The translations under genes were made by a program, and so were the position numbers. From Rhodanobacter sp. OK091 (lineage in GTDB: Bacteria > Pseudomonadota > Gammaproteobacteria > Xanthomonadales > Rhodanobacteraceae): a stretch of 64,000 nucleotides of DNA. Shown here one piece after another: positions 1-7,660 of the stretch; the stretch's first letter is position 1; each line of letters begins with the position of its first letter. The notes under the pieces are model-generated. The model made no database searches. It saw only the letters and a list, made by a program, of their open reading frames with translations, and had not been told where the DNA came from. The stretch spans positions 2,046,001-2,110,000 of the forward strand of contig NZ_FRCH01000001.1 in assembly GCF_900142825.1 (NCBI RefSeq). Reading direction: 5' to 3'.

Positions 1-1
1 C

Positions 2-328
2 AGTCGCGGCATCGACCTGCGCGCCGCGTTGTGGGAGAACCGCCTGGCCGAGGATCCGCAGCTGATGGAGCTGCTGGGCCCGGTGATGGCGCTGGCGGTG
101 GACGAAGGCATCCTCAGCGCGGATACCGAGTTCGAAAAGCTCAGCGACGAGGAATACGACGAATGCTTGGCGCAGGTGCCGGCCGTGCTCGGCGCGGTCA
201 ACCAGTACTGGCAGGCCAAGCCGGCCACCGAGGCGGAAGTGGAAACGATGGTGCTGCAGCAGCGCCCCGACAAGGAAGACGACGGCAACGCGCCGCCGCG
301 TCAGCGCAGTGGCCACTGGGTGCATTGA
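2..328 (+). CDS. UPF0149 (YgfB/YecA-like) family protein, C-terminal part
   Basis: The reading frame is already open at the window edge, so the start lies outside and only about 108 residues are visible. The visible part begins SRGIDLRAALWE and continues with LLGPVMALAVDEGI, then ends in a charged tail (PDKEDDGNAPP). A 'RG.dLR...W' segment followed by an 'LL.PimALa' segment and an aromatic helix (NQYW) is the pattern I associate with UPF0149 proteins. The family has no firmly known general function. YecA members carry a C-terminal SEC-C zinc motif, which is absent here. The assignment rests on motif memory only. Confidence 0.55.
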   Translation, partial: SRGIDLRAALWENRLAEDPQLMELLGPVMALAVDEGILSADTEFEKLSDEEYDECLAQVPAVLGAVNQYWQAKPATEAEVETMVLQQRPDKEDDGNAPPRQRSGHWVH

Positions 329-458
329 GATCGCCGGGCCGGTGCGTCACGTCTGCCCGGCGTTGCCGGAATGAAACGATCCGTTCCCGCGCCGGTGCTT
401 GGATAAGCGCGGGAAGAGGGCCATCTTGCCGGTCAGTCATTCCTTACCGGAGCAAGCC

Positions 459-1292
459 ATGAGCGACCGCCACATCACCCGCCGCATCCGCGGCACCGAC
501 ACGTCCGACGGCGCCGGCGTGAAGCTCAAGCGCGTCATCGGCCAACCGGCGCTGGATATGCTGGATCCGTTCCTGCTGCTGGACGAATTTCGTTCCGACG
601 ACGCGGGCGACTACATCGCCGGCTTCCCGGAGCACCCGCATCGCGGTTTCGAGACGGTCACCTACATGCTGGCCGGCCGCATGCAGCATCACGACAACCA
701 CGGCAACCGCGGCGATCTCACTCCCGGCAGCGTGCAGTGGATGACGGCCGGCCGCGGCATCCTGCATTCGGAAATGCCGCAGCAGGAAAACGGCTTGATG
801 TGGGGCTTCCAGCTGTGGGTGAACCTGCCGGCGAAAGACAAGATGACCGCGCCGCGCTATCAGGACATCGGCCCGGAGCGGATTCCGGTGGTGCATCCGG
901 CCGATGGTGTCGAGGTAAAGGTGATTGCCGGCGAACTGGCCGGCGCGACCGGTCCGGTCGAGGGCATCGTTACCGCGCCTGTCTACCTGGACATCAGCTT
1001 GCAGCCGGGCGCCACGCTGACGCTGGACTTGCCGGTCGGGCACCACGGCTTTGCCTACGTGTTCGAAGGCGACGCGGCGCTGGTCGGTGGCGAACAGTTG
1101 CGTCGCAGCGAATTGGGCGTGCTGTCCGAAGGCGGGCAACTGCAGCTGGCCGGCGGCGACGCGCCGTCACGTCTGCTGGTGGTCGCTGGCAAGCCGCTGA
1201 ACGAAAGCGTGACGCGCTACGGGCCGTTCGTGATGAACACACCCGAGCAGATTCACGAAGCGATCGCCGACTTCCGCGCCGGCAAGTTCTGA
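459..1292 (+). CDS. Pirin family protein (YhhW-like bicupin)
   Basis: A 277-residue bicupin protein. The N-terminal cupin carries the metal-ligand pattern HPHRGFETVTYML followed by GILHSE, which are the His/His/His/Glu ligands of pirins. Characterised bacterial members such as E. coli YhhW are quercetin 2,3-dioxygenases, but many pirins have no proven substrate. The frame is open 60 bases further upstream. I chose the ATG at 459 because GGAG lies at 449-452 with good spacing and the protein then begins MSDRHITRRIRGTD, a normal pirin N-terminus. It stands alone on the plus strand, 130 bp after the UPF0149 gene, and is followed by a repeat element. Confidence 0.9.
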   Translation: MSDRHITRRIRGTDTSDGAGVKLKRVIGQPALDMLDPFLLLDEFRSDDAGDYIAGFPEHPHRGFETVTYMLAGRMQHHDNHGNRGDLTPGSVQWMTAGRGILHSEMPQQENGLMWGFQLWVNLPAKDKMTAPRYQDIGPERIPVVHPADGVEVKVIAGELAGATGPVEGIVTAPVYLDISLQPGATLTLDLPVGHHGFAYVFEGDAALVGGEQLRRSELGVLSEGGQLQLAGGDAPSRLLVVAGKPLNESVTRYGPFVMNTPEQIHEAIADFRAGKF

Positions 1293-1310
1293 GGTCGCTG
1301 ACCCTACCTT

Positions 1311-1400
1311 GTAGGAGCCCGCTCGCGGGCGACGCTGTTGTTTTGATACTGGGACTGGGAAGACCTGGAGCAACAGCATCGCCCGCAAGCGGGCTCCTAC
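1311..1400. repeat. REP-type inverted repeat pair
   Basis: Two inverted copies of a GTAGGAGCCCGCT.GCGGGCGA.GC unit flank a spacer of about 40 bases, in the 165-bp gap between the convergent pirin and permease genes. Each unit is itself palindromic (GCCCGCTCGCGGGC). The same unit recurs at 35590-35673, in degenerate form at 37359-37428, and at both ends of the composite element 60580-61270. The placement between convergent genes fits a REP sequence that may also act as a transcription terminator. Confidence 0.85.
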
Positions 1401-1457
1401 AGGGCGATGCGCCGGAGAACAGTCGGCGAAGAAGAAGTCCAGAACGTGGTGCATAGC

Positions 1458-2279
1458 TCAGCCCTTCACACTGCCGAGCAGCAACCCTTCCAGGTAGTAG
1501 CGCTGCATCGCCAGGAACAGCGCCAGCACCGGCAGTACGGTGATCACCGAGCCGGCCATCATCAGTTCGCTGTCCTGCGCGTGCTCGCGCGCCAGCGAAG
1601 CCAGTCCGATCGGCAGCGTGTAGTGTTCCTGCCCTGTCAGCACGATCAGCGGCCACATGAAATCGTTCCACGCGGCAAGGAAACTGAAGATCGCCAGCGT
1701 CACCATGATCGGTTTCAGCAGCGGCAGCACGATCTGCCCGAAGATGCGCCATTCGCCGGCACCATCGATGCGTGCGGCCTCCAGCAATTCGTCGGGAATG
1801 CCGCGTGCGTACTGGCGAACCAGGAAGATGCCGAACACGGTAGCCATGCCGGGCACGATCACGCCGGCGTAGCTGTTGACCAGGCCGATGTATTTCAGCA
1901 GCAGGAACAGCGGCAGCATCGCCACCTGCGCCGGAATCACCAGCGCGCCGATCAGCGCCTGGAACAGCCGCTCGCGCCCTGCGAAACGCAGTTTGGCGAA
2001 CGCGTAGCCGGCCATCAGATTGAATCCCAGCGACAGCGCGGTGATCACGCTGGATACGGCGAGGCTGTTGAGCAGGTAGCGCCCCATGCCGGCGTGCACG
2101 AACAGCTCGCGATAGTTGTCCATCGTGGGATGCGCGGGCAGCAGCGGCGGCGGCAGCGAGCTGGCCTCGCCCGGCGCCATGAACGATACCGACAGCATCC
2201 ACAGCAGCGGGAACAGTGCCACGATCGCCGTACCGATCAACAGGCCGTTGATCATGGCCTTCGCCAGCCGCGGATTCAC
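1458..2279 (-). CDS. Carbohydrate ABC transporter permease (MalG/CUT1 type)
   Basis: A 273-residue inner-membrane permease with six predicted helices. The cytoplasmic EAA loop reads EAARIDGAGEWRIFGQIVLP, as in MalG-type subunits that bind a MalK-like ATPase. The GTG start (2277-2279) overlaps the TGA of the upstream permease (2276-2278), giving GTGA. GGAGG lies just before it. An ATG eight codons inside is the alternative. The gene is last in an operon with another permease, a binding protein and a secreted PF10091 enzyme. No ATPase gene is in the operon; a candidate partner lies at 15291-16382. Confidence 0.92.
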   Translation of the reverse strand: MNPRLAKAMINGLLIGTAIVALFPLLWMLSVSFMAPGEASSLPPPLLPAHPTMDNYRELFVHAGMGRYLLNSLAVSSVITALSLGFNLMAGYAFAKLRFAGRERLFQALIGALVIPAQVAMLPLFLLLKYIGLVNSYAGVIVPGMATVFGIFLVRQYARGIPDELLEAARIDGAGEWRIFGQIVLPLLKPIMVTLAIFSFLAAWNDFMWPLIVLTGQEHYTLPIGLASLAREHAQDSELMMAGSVITVLPVLALFLAMQRYYLEGLLLGSVKG

Positions 2280-3154
2280 GATTCGCCTCCGCGCCGCGAG
2301 AATCTCAGCATCAGCGCGGTCACCGCGAACATGATGATGAACAGCAGGAACGCGACCGCTGAAGCGGAGCCGAGGTTCCACCACTTGAAGCCTTCTTCGT
2401 ACATCAGGTACAGCACGCTGGTGGTGCTTTGCAGCGGGCCGCCCTCGGTCATCACATAAGGCTCGGCGAACAGCTGGAAATAGCCGGACACGGTGAGGAT
2501 AGCCACCATCAGCATCGTCGGTGCCAGCATCGGCAAGGTGATGTGGCGGAACTGCCGCCACGGCGACGCGCCGTCGATGCGTGCGGCCTCGTACAGATCC
2601 GGCGGGATCGCCTGAAGGCCGGCGAGGAAGATGATCATGTTGTAGCCGAAGTTCTTCCACACCGCGAACGCGATGATCGTGGGCATCGCCCAGTGCGGAT
2701 CGCCCAGCCAGTCGATCGGGTGGATGCCCAGATGGCCGAGCGCGAAATTCGCCATGCCGTACTTGGTGTTGAACAGATAGCGCCAGATCACCGCCACCGC
2801 CACCACCGTGGTCACCACCGGCGCGAACAGTGCCGTGCGGAAGAACGGCTTGGCCCGCGCCAGCGGCGAGTTCAGCAACAGTGCCGCACCCAGCGAAGCG
2901 GCCATCGACAGCGGCACGCCGACCGCCACGAAATACACGGTGTGCCCGAGCGCCGACCAGAACAGCGGCCGCTGCAGCAGTGCCCAATAGTTGCCTAGCG
3001 CCACGAAGCGCAGGTTGCGGATGTCGGCCAATGTGTAGAGGTCGTAGTCGGTGAGGCTGAGCGCCAGCGCGGCGATCACCGGCAGCAGGAAGAACACCCC
3101 CAGCACCAGCAGCGCCGGTGCGAGGAACAGCCAGGCCGCGTGTTGCCGATTCAT
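2276..3154 (-). CDS. Carbohydrate ABC transporter permease (MalF/CUT1 type)
   Basis: A 292-residue permease beginning MNRQHAAWLFLAPALLVLG, a typical first transmembrane helix of the MalF/UgpA group. The EAA loop is EAARIDGASPWRQFRHITLP. Six helices are evident and the protein ends in a short basic tail. The ATG (3152-3154) overlaps the TGA of the binding-protein gene (3151-3153) as ATGA, and its own stop overlaps the next permease, so translation of the three transporter genes is probably coupled. The substrate cannot be read from the permease itself. Confidence 0.92.
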   Translation of the reverse strand: MNRQHAAWLFLAPALLVLGVFFLLPVIAALALSLTDYDLYTLADIRNLRFVALGNYWALLQRPLFWSALGHTVYFVAVGVPLSMAASLGAALLLNSPLARAKPFFRTALFAPVVTTVVAVAVIWRYLFNTKYGMANFALGHLGIHPIDWLGDPHWAMPTIIAFAVWKNFGYNMIIFLAGLQAIPPDLYEAARIDGASPWRQFRHITLPMLAPTMLMVAILTVSGYFQLFAEPYVMTEGGPLQSTTSVLYLMYEEGFKWWNLGSASAVAFLLFIIMFAVTALMLRFSRRGGES

Positions 3155-4482
3155 CTTCTGCCCTCCGCCGATGGCTGCGGATGATCGAGCACCCAGCGGC
3201 GCTTCTCCAGGATGAGGTCGGTGCGGCGGTCGATCTCGGTGGCGGCCTGGTCGATGGTCAGCTGGCCGGCGATCGCCTGCGCGGCAACCAGCTGCATCTC
3301 GTTGGCGATGCGTTCCCATTCGGGCACCGGTGGCGTCGGCTTGACGCGCTCCAGCTGATCGCGGAAGGCGCGCGCCTTGGGATCGTCGCGCAGTGCGCCA
3401 CCTGTCCACGAAGCACGCCGTGGCGGCATGTCACCGAGCAGGTCGTAGAAGCGCTGTTGCACCGCCGGTTGCGACAGGTACTCGATCAGGGTCCACGCGG
3501 CCTGCTGATGCGGTGAGTTGCGAAAAATCACCAGGCTGGAACCGCCGGCCACCGCCGCACCGGGACCCTCGGGCCCGGGCAGCGGCGCGGTGGCCCAGTC
3601 GTCCTGCTGCGCCGCCGACAGACGCGAGCGGAACTCGCCGATGTTCCATGGGCCGGACAGGTAGAACGCGTAGACGCCGCGGCCGAATTCCAACCATGGA
3701 TTGCCGGCTTCCACATTGGTGATCGCCGGGGCTTCATGCAACCGGAACGTATCGACATAGAACGCCAGCGCGCGCTTGAAGCCGGCGCTGCGGAAATTGC
3801 CGTAGCGGCCGCCATCGCGCAGCAGCGGGTCGGGTTGTTGCAGCGCCAGCGACATCAGCTGCTCGTACTCGTTGGTCGGCAGCAGAACGCCGTACGTATG
3901 GCGTTGCAGATCGCTCAGCGCGGCGAGCATGCGCCGCCACTCGGCCCAGTCGCGCGGTGGTGCATCGAAGCCGGCGGACTTGAGCAGGTCCTTGCGGTAG
4001 AACAGTAATCGCGTATCGACATACCACGGGACGCCATAAAGCGTGCCGTCGATGACATTGGTCGCCCAGATGCTGGCGAAGTAATCGTCCGGCTCGATCA
4101 CGGTGGAACGGTCGACGCGCGCTTGCAATGGTTGCAGCGCATGCAGCGCCACCATCTCCGGCAACCAGGTGTTGCCGAGTTGGGTCATGTCCGGCGTGGA
4201 GCCGCCGGCGAACGCGGTCAGCAGCTTCTGGTGCGCCGCGGTCAGCGGCAGCTGCTGCACCTTCACGTGAATGTCCGGATGGGCGCGCTCGAAGTCCGGC
4301 AGCAGCTTCACGATGGCCTCGCCTTCACGGCCGAAGGTCCAGAACGTGAGTGGCTGCTCGGCCGCCGGTGTCCGTCCGCACGCACTGCTCAGCGCGGCGC
4401 ACAGGAGGACACCTGCCAGCACCAGGCTGCGTCGCATCGAAGGCGCGCGTAGCGACCGATGCGAGCGGCCAGCATGCTTCAT
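3151..4482 (-). CDS. ABC transporter sugar-binding lipoprotein (CUT1)
   Basis: A family-1 extracellular solute-binding protein of about 443 residues. After a basic N-terminus comes a hydrophobic stretch (SLVLAGVLLCAALSSAC) with a plausible lipobox cysteine, then LTFWTFGREGEAIVKLLPDFE, the usual first strand and helix of sugar-binding proteins. Later segments (GNTWLPEM, YGVPWYVDTRLLFYRKDLL, WTLIEYLSQP) are typical of the maltose and oligosaccharide group. The chosen ATG (4480-4482) overlaps the TGA of the upstream enzyme gene. An internal ATG at 4435-4437 gives a shorter, more conventional signal peptide and may be the true start. It would capture oligosaccharides in the periplasm for the two permeases. 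Confidence 0.92.
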   Translation of the reverse strand: MKHAGRSHRSLRAPSMRRSLVLAGVLLCAALSSACGRTPAAEQPLTFWTFGREGEAIVKLLPDFERAHPDIHVKVQQLPLTAAHQKLLTAFAGGSTPDMTQLGNTWLPEMVALHALQPLQARVDRSTVIEPDDYFASIWATNVIDGTLYGVPWYVDTRLLFYRKDLLKSAGFDAPPRDWAEWRRMLAALSDLQRHTYGVLLPTNEYEQLMSLALQQPDPLLRDGGRYGNFRSAGFKRALAFYVDTFRLHEAPAITNVEAGNPWLEFGRGVYAFYLSGPWNIGEFRSRLSAAQQDDWATAPLPGPEGPGAAVAGGSSLVIFRNSPHQQAAWTLIEYLSQPAVQQRFYDLLGDMPPRRASWTGGALRDDPKARAFRDQLERVKPTPPVPEWERIANEMQLVAAQAIAGQLTIDQAATEIDRRTDLILEKRRWVLDHPQPSAEGRR

Positions 4483-5939
4483 GGTGTCGGCGTGTCCGCC
4501 CGCAGCCAGCCGCCTTCGAAGCCGGCGCGATCGAGTCCCTTGCGGATGTACGGATTCTTCTTCATCACGTTCCATACGAAGCCGCTGCGCCAGTTCTCTA
4601 TCATCAGCACGATCGGACCCTGGTCGATGCCCAGTTGCACGCTATCGACCCAGCCCATCGGCCGCAACTTGCCGGTGCGCAATGGCGTATGCACGTGGAA
4701 GCTGGGATTGAACGCGTCGACGAAGCCGTGCCTGTTGTAGATGTCGGCACCGTAGCGGCGCTTCATCTCCTCCAGCGCGGGCACCACGATCTCCGGCGCG
4801 AATGCGATCGAGCCGGCGGCCGCGGTGGGTGCGATGGTGCCATCGTCGGAGATGTAGTCGAGCCCGGTGCCGCGCGCGGTATAGCCGTAGAACGTGCGAT
4901 CGCCCTCGGTGCTTTTCACAACCAAGTCGCCGGGGCCATTGCTGGCGGTGAGGCCCCACATATTGGCGCCATAACCGGTCCAATGGCCGGGGTTGGCGAT
5001 CGCGTAGCTGCGCTGCGCGTAGGTGGCGCGGCGGCTGTTCTCGAAATAATCGAGATCGTGCTCGCGGCTCCAGGCATCGCGGATGCCACGGAATTCGATC
5101 CAGCTCTCGCTGTACTGATGACCCAACAGCGGCGCGAAATTGAGGAAGGTCTGGCCCTGGAAGGTGCCCCAGGTCAGGTGATTCGTGGAAAGCCACGCCG
5201 TCCAGGCCTCCGGTCCGACCGGATGGGTCGGCGAGCCGAGTGCGAGAATGTAGAGCAGCATGCCTTCGTTGTAGCCCTTCCAGTCGGCCGGGATGAACTT
5301 GCCGCCCGGCGTCCAGCCCATGCTGATCAGCGGCTTTCGCGGCTGCATCCACGGCCAGTCGACGCGGCGGTAGATCGTGTCCGCCAGCTGCCGGATTTCG
5401 GCTTCCTGCGGCGTGTCGCGGTCGTAATACGACTGCGCGAACAACACGCCGCCGAGCAGCAGCGTAGTGTCCACGCTGGACAGCTCGACGTAGCGCATCG
5501 CGCGCTTGCCGGTCTTCATGTCGATAAAGTGGTAGAAGAAGCCATGGTAGCCAGCGGCATCGTCCTCGCTGTCGTTCTGCGGCGCAGCGGCGAAGAAACG
5601 CAGTGTCGCCAGCGTGCGCTCCGCCGCTTGCGCGCGGGTGACGTAGCCGCGCTCGACGCCGATACCGTAAGCGGTCAACCCGAAGCCGACCGCCGCGATC
5701 GAGGAAAACGACTGGCCCGGATACGAGTCGGGCACCAACCCGGTCTTCGGATCGGCACTTTGCCAGAACCAGTCGAAGGTACGCCGCTCAAGGTCGTCGA
5801 CCAGCGCCTGTTGCCGTGCAGGCAGAGCGGTGTAGCTGAGGGCCGGCGACCGCGCAGCGATCGGCGTTTGCCAGCCGGCGCCGAACGCTAGCAGAGCGGT
5901 GAAGGTGACGGTACGCAGGATCCGGGAAAACTTGGGCAT
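4479..5939 (-). CDS. Secreted PF10091 'glycoamylase' family enzyme, probable GH144-type beta-1,2-glucanase
   Basis: A 486-residue protein with a Sec-type signal peptide (hydrophobic TVTFTALLAFGAGW, likely cleaved near AAR). The mature part shows the alpha/alpha-barrel pattern of PF10091: DWFWQSADPKTGLVPDS, a VGFGLTAYGIGVERGYVTR segment, and later GFVDAFNPSF and WVDSVQLGIDQGP. Characterised bacterial relatives (GH144, e.g. Chitinophaga pinensis SGL) hydrolyse linear beta-1,2-glucan, and the same fold forms the cyclisation domain of cyclic beta-1,2-glucan synthases. The old name glucoamylase is misleading. The stop overlaps the start of the binding-protein gene (ATGA), so enzyme and importer are co-translated. 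Substrate specificity is inferred from the family, not proven, and other families with this fold are possible. Confidence 0.75.
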   Translation of the reverse strand: MPKFSRILRTVTFTALLAFGAGWQTPIAARSPALSYTALPARQQALVDDLERRTFDWFWQSADPKTGLVPDSYPGQSFSSIAAVGFGLTAYGIGVERGYVTRAQAAERTLATLRFFAAAPQNDSEDDAAGYHGFFYHFIDMKTGKRAMRYVELSSVDTTLLLGGVLFAQSYYDRDTPQEAEIRQLADTIYRRVDWPWMQPRKPLISMGWTPGGKFIPADWKGYNEGMLLYILALGSPTHPVGPEAWTAWLSTNHLTWGTFQGQTFLNFAPLLGHQYSESWIEFRGIRDAWSREHDLDYFENSRRATYAQRSYAIANPGHWTGYGANMWGLTASNGPGDLVVKSTEGDRTFYGYTARGTGLDYISDDGTIAPTAAAGSIAFAPEIVVPALEEMKRRYGADIYNRHGFVDAFNPSFHVHTPLRTGKLRPMGWVDSVQLGIDQGPIVLMIENWRSGFVWNVMKKNPYIRKGLDRAGFEGGWLRADTPTP

Positions 5940-6025
5940 GCTGGGGCACTCTTAAATCTTGCTGGAGAAGCTTTTTGCGCAGCCGTGGCGGCGGGTGCCG
6001 GCCCGGCCCGATGTAATAAGAACGA

Positions 6026-7546
6026 TCAGGCGACCAACGCGGACGCCCTGCAGCAGCGGTCGATGAACGCCTGGTGCGGTGGCATCGCATCGACGCAGCT
6101 CGTCACCACATGGCCGACGCTGGCCATGAACTCGGCCAGCTCGGCATCCGGCATCTGGTCGACCAGGGGATGGTAGTTCTGCGGCACGATGTGCTGGCCC
6201 AGCATCACCTGCACCCAGCTGACCACTGCGAACATCTCCTCGCCGTCGCGGAAGAACCGGCCGCTGTCGCGGAACAGGCGAATGTTGTCTATGAGCTGCG
6301 GTGGGATCGACATCGTGCGGCACTGATTCCAGAACGGCGTGTCATCGCGCTCGGTCGCGTGATAATGCAAGATCAGGAAGTCGCGGATGTGCTCGTACTC
6401 GAAGCGCGATTGGGCGTTGTAGCGTTCGATCAGCACCGGGCTGAAATCGCGTTGCGGGAATAGATTGAGCAGGCGCGCGATACCGGACTGGATCATGTAG
6501 ATGCTGGTCGACTCCAGCGGTTCCATGAAGCCGCCCGCCAGACCCAGAGCGACCACGTTTCGGTTCCAGGCTTGCCGGCGCACGCCGGTGGTGAAGCGCA
6601 GCAGCCGCGGCTCGCCGATCGGCTTGCCGTCCAGATGACCGAGCAAAGTGGCGGTCGCCTCGTCGTCGCTGACGTGCGCGCTGGAATAGACATATCCGTT
6701 GCCGGTGCGGTGCTGTAACGGAATGCGCCACTGCCAGCCTGCCGGTCGCGCCGATGCACGGGTGTAAGGTGTTGGCGGACCCACTTTCTCGCAGGCCACC
6801 GCGAGCGCGCGATCGCACGGAAGCCAGTGACTGAAGTCGAGATAGCCGGTGTGCAGCGCTTGCTCGATCAGCAGACCGCGGAAGCCGGAGCAGTCGATGA
6901 ACAGTTCGCCGTCGATCTGCTCGCCGCTCTCCAGCACGATCGCTTCGACGAAGCCGCTGTCGGGATGCAGCACGGTCTGCGCGACCTTGCCTTCGGTGCG
7001 GCACACGCCGCGCTGCTCGGCATAGCCGCGCAGGTAGCGCGCATACCTGCCCGCATCGAAGTGATATGCATAGGCGACGTTTGCCAGCGGCGAGCCCGGC
7101 GGCGCATCGGTGGCCGAAGGCATGAAACGGCCACGCGGCGCGGCCACCGTGTTCAGCGAGTACGCGCCGATGTCGGCAGCCCTGCCCATCTGCCGTGCCT
7201 TGATCCAGTACTGGTGGAACGGCAGTAGGCCGACGTCGTGGCCGATCGTCCCGAAGCCGTGAACGTAGCTATCGCCGAGCCGGCCCCAGTCGTTGAATTG
7301 CACGCCGAGCTTGAACGTGCCTTGGGTGTTTTTCACGAACTCGACATCGTCGATTCCGAGCAGATTGTTGAACAGCTTGAGGTGCGGCACCGTGCCTTCG
7401 CCGACGCCGACGGTGCCGATCTCCTCCGACTCGACCAGTCGGATCGAATAGTCGGCGCCGAGGACCTTGGCGAAGGCGGCGGCCGCCATCCAGCCGGCGG
7501 TGCCGCCGCCGACGATGACGATGTTTCTTATGCGGGAATCAATCAT
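6026..7546 (-). CDS. Flavin-dependent tryptophan-halogenase family protein
   Basis: A 506-residue PF04820 flavoprotein. The FAD-binding GGGTAGW motif is at residues 13-19. Lysine 79 (GTFKLG) sits at the same number as the catalytic Lys79 of PrnA. The halogenase signature GWQWRIP (WxWxIP) is present, and the PLEST segment carries the conserved catalytic glutamate. All key residues are therefore kept, unlike in monooxygenase relatives. Homologues often lie beside TonB receptors in sugar loci of Caulobacterales and Xanthomonadales, and some (BrvH and Xanthomonas campestris enzymes) brominate indoles in vitro; the natural substrate is unknown. I start at the ATG 7544-7546, just before the Rossmann strand. 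A TTG 45 bases upstream is less likely. Confidence 0.9.
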   Translation of the reverse strand: MIDSRIRNIVIVGGGTAGWMAAAAFAKVLGADYSIRLVESEEIGTVGVGEGTVPHLKLFNNLLGIDDVEFVKNTQGTFKLGVQFNDWGRLGDSYVHGFGTIGHDVGLLPFHQYWIKARQMGRAADIGAYSLNTVAAPRGRFMPSATDAPPGSPLANVAYAYHFDAGRYARYLRGYAEQRGVCRTEGKVAQTVLHPDSGFVEAIVLESGEQIDGELFIDCSGFRGLLIEQALHTGYLDFSHWLPCDRALAVACEKVGPPTPYTRASARPAGWQWRIPLQHRTGNGYVYSSAHVSDDEATATLLGHLDGKPIGEPRLLRFTTGVRRQAWNRNVVALGLAGGFMEPLESTSIYMIQSGIARLLNLFPQRDFSPVLIERYNAQSRFEYEHIRDFLILHYHATERDDTPFWNQCRTMSIPPQLIDNIRLFRDSGRFFRDGEEMFAVVSWVQVMLGQHIVPQNYHPLVDQMPDAELAEFMASVGHVVTSCVDAMPPHQAFIDRCCRASALVA

Positions 7547-7582
7547 GGAAAACACGGATCTGCATGAGTGGATGGTCCGCAA

Positions 7583-7612
7583 CGAAAACAAAGCCCGCGG
7601 TTAAAGCGGGCT
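7583..7612 (-). terminator. Intrinsic terminator after the TonB receptor gene
   Basis: Read on the minus strand, the arms AGCCCGC and GCGGGCT (7592-7612) form a perfect 7-bp stem with a 7-base loop, followed by TTTGTTTTC. It lies about 50 bp past the receptor stop codon and before the halogenase gene. It would reduce read-through from the receptor into the downstream enzyme and transporter genes. Confidence 0.8.
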
Positions 7613-7660
7613 CTGTGGTGACGTGTCGACCGCATGGCGAGCTTCATCGGCGCCGAAGCG

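Noticed and set aside
1407-2459. A 350-codon plus-strand frame opposite the permeases
   Set aside because: It is Gln/His/Arg-rich antisense sequence of two confident permease genes.
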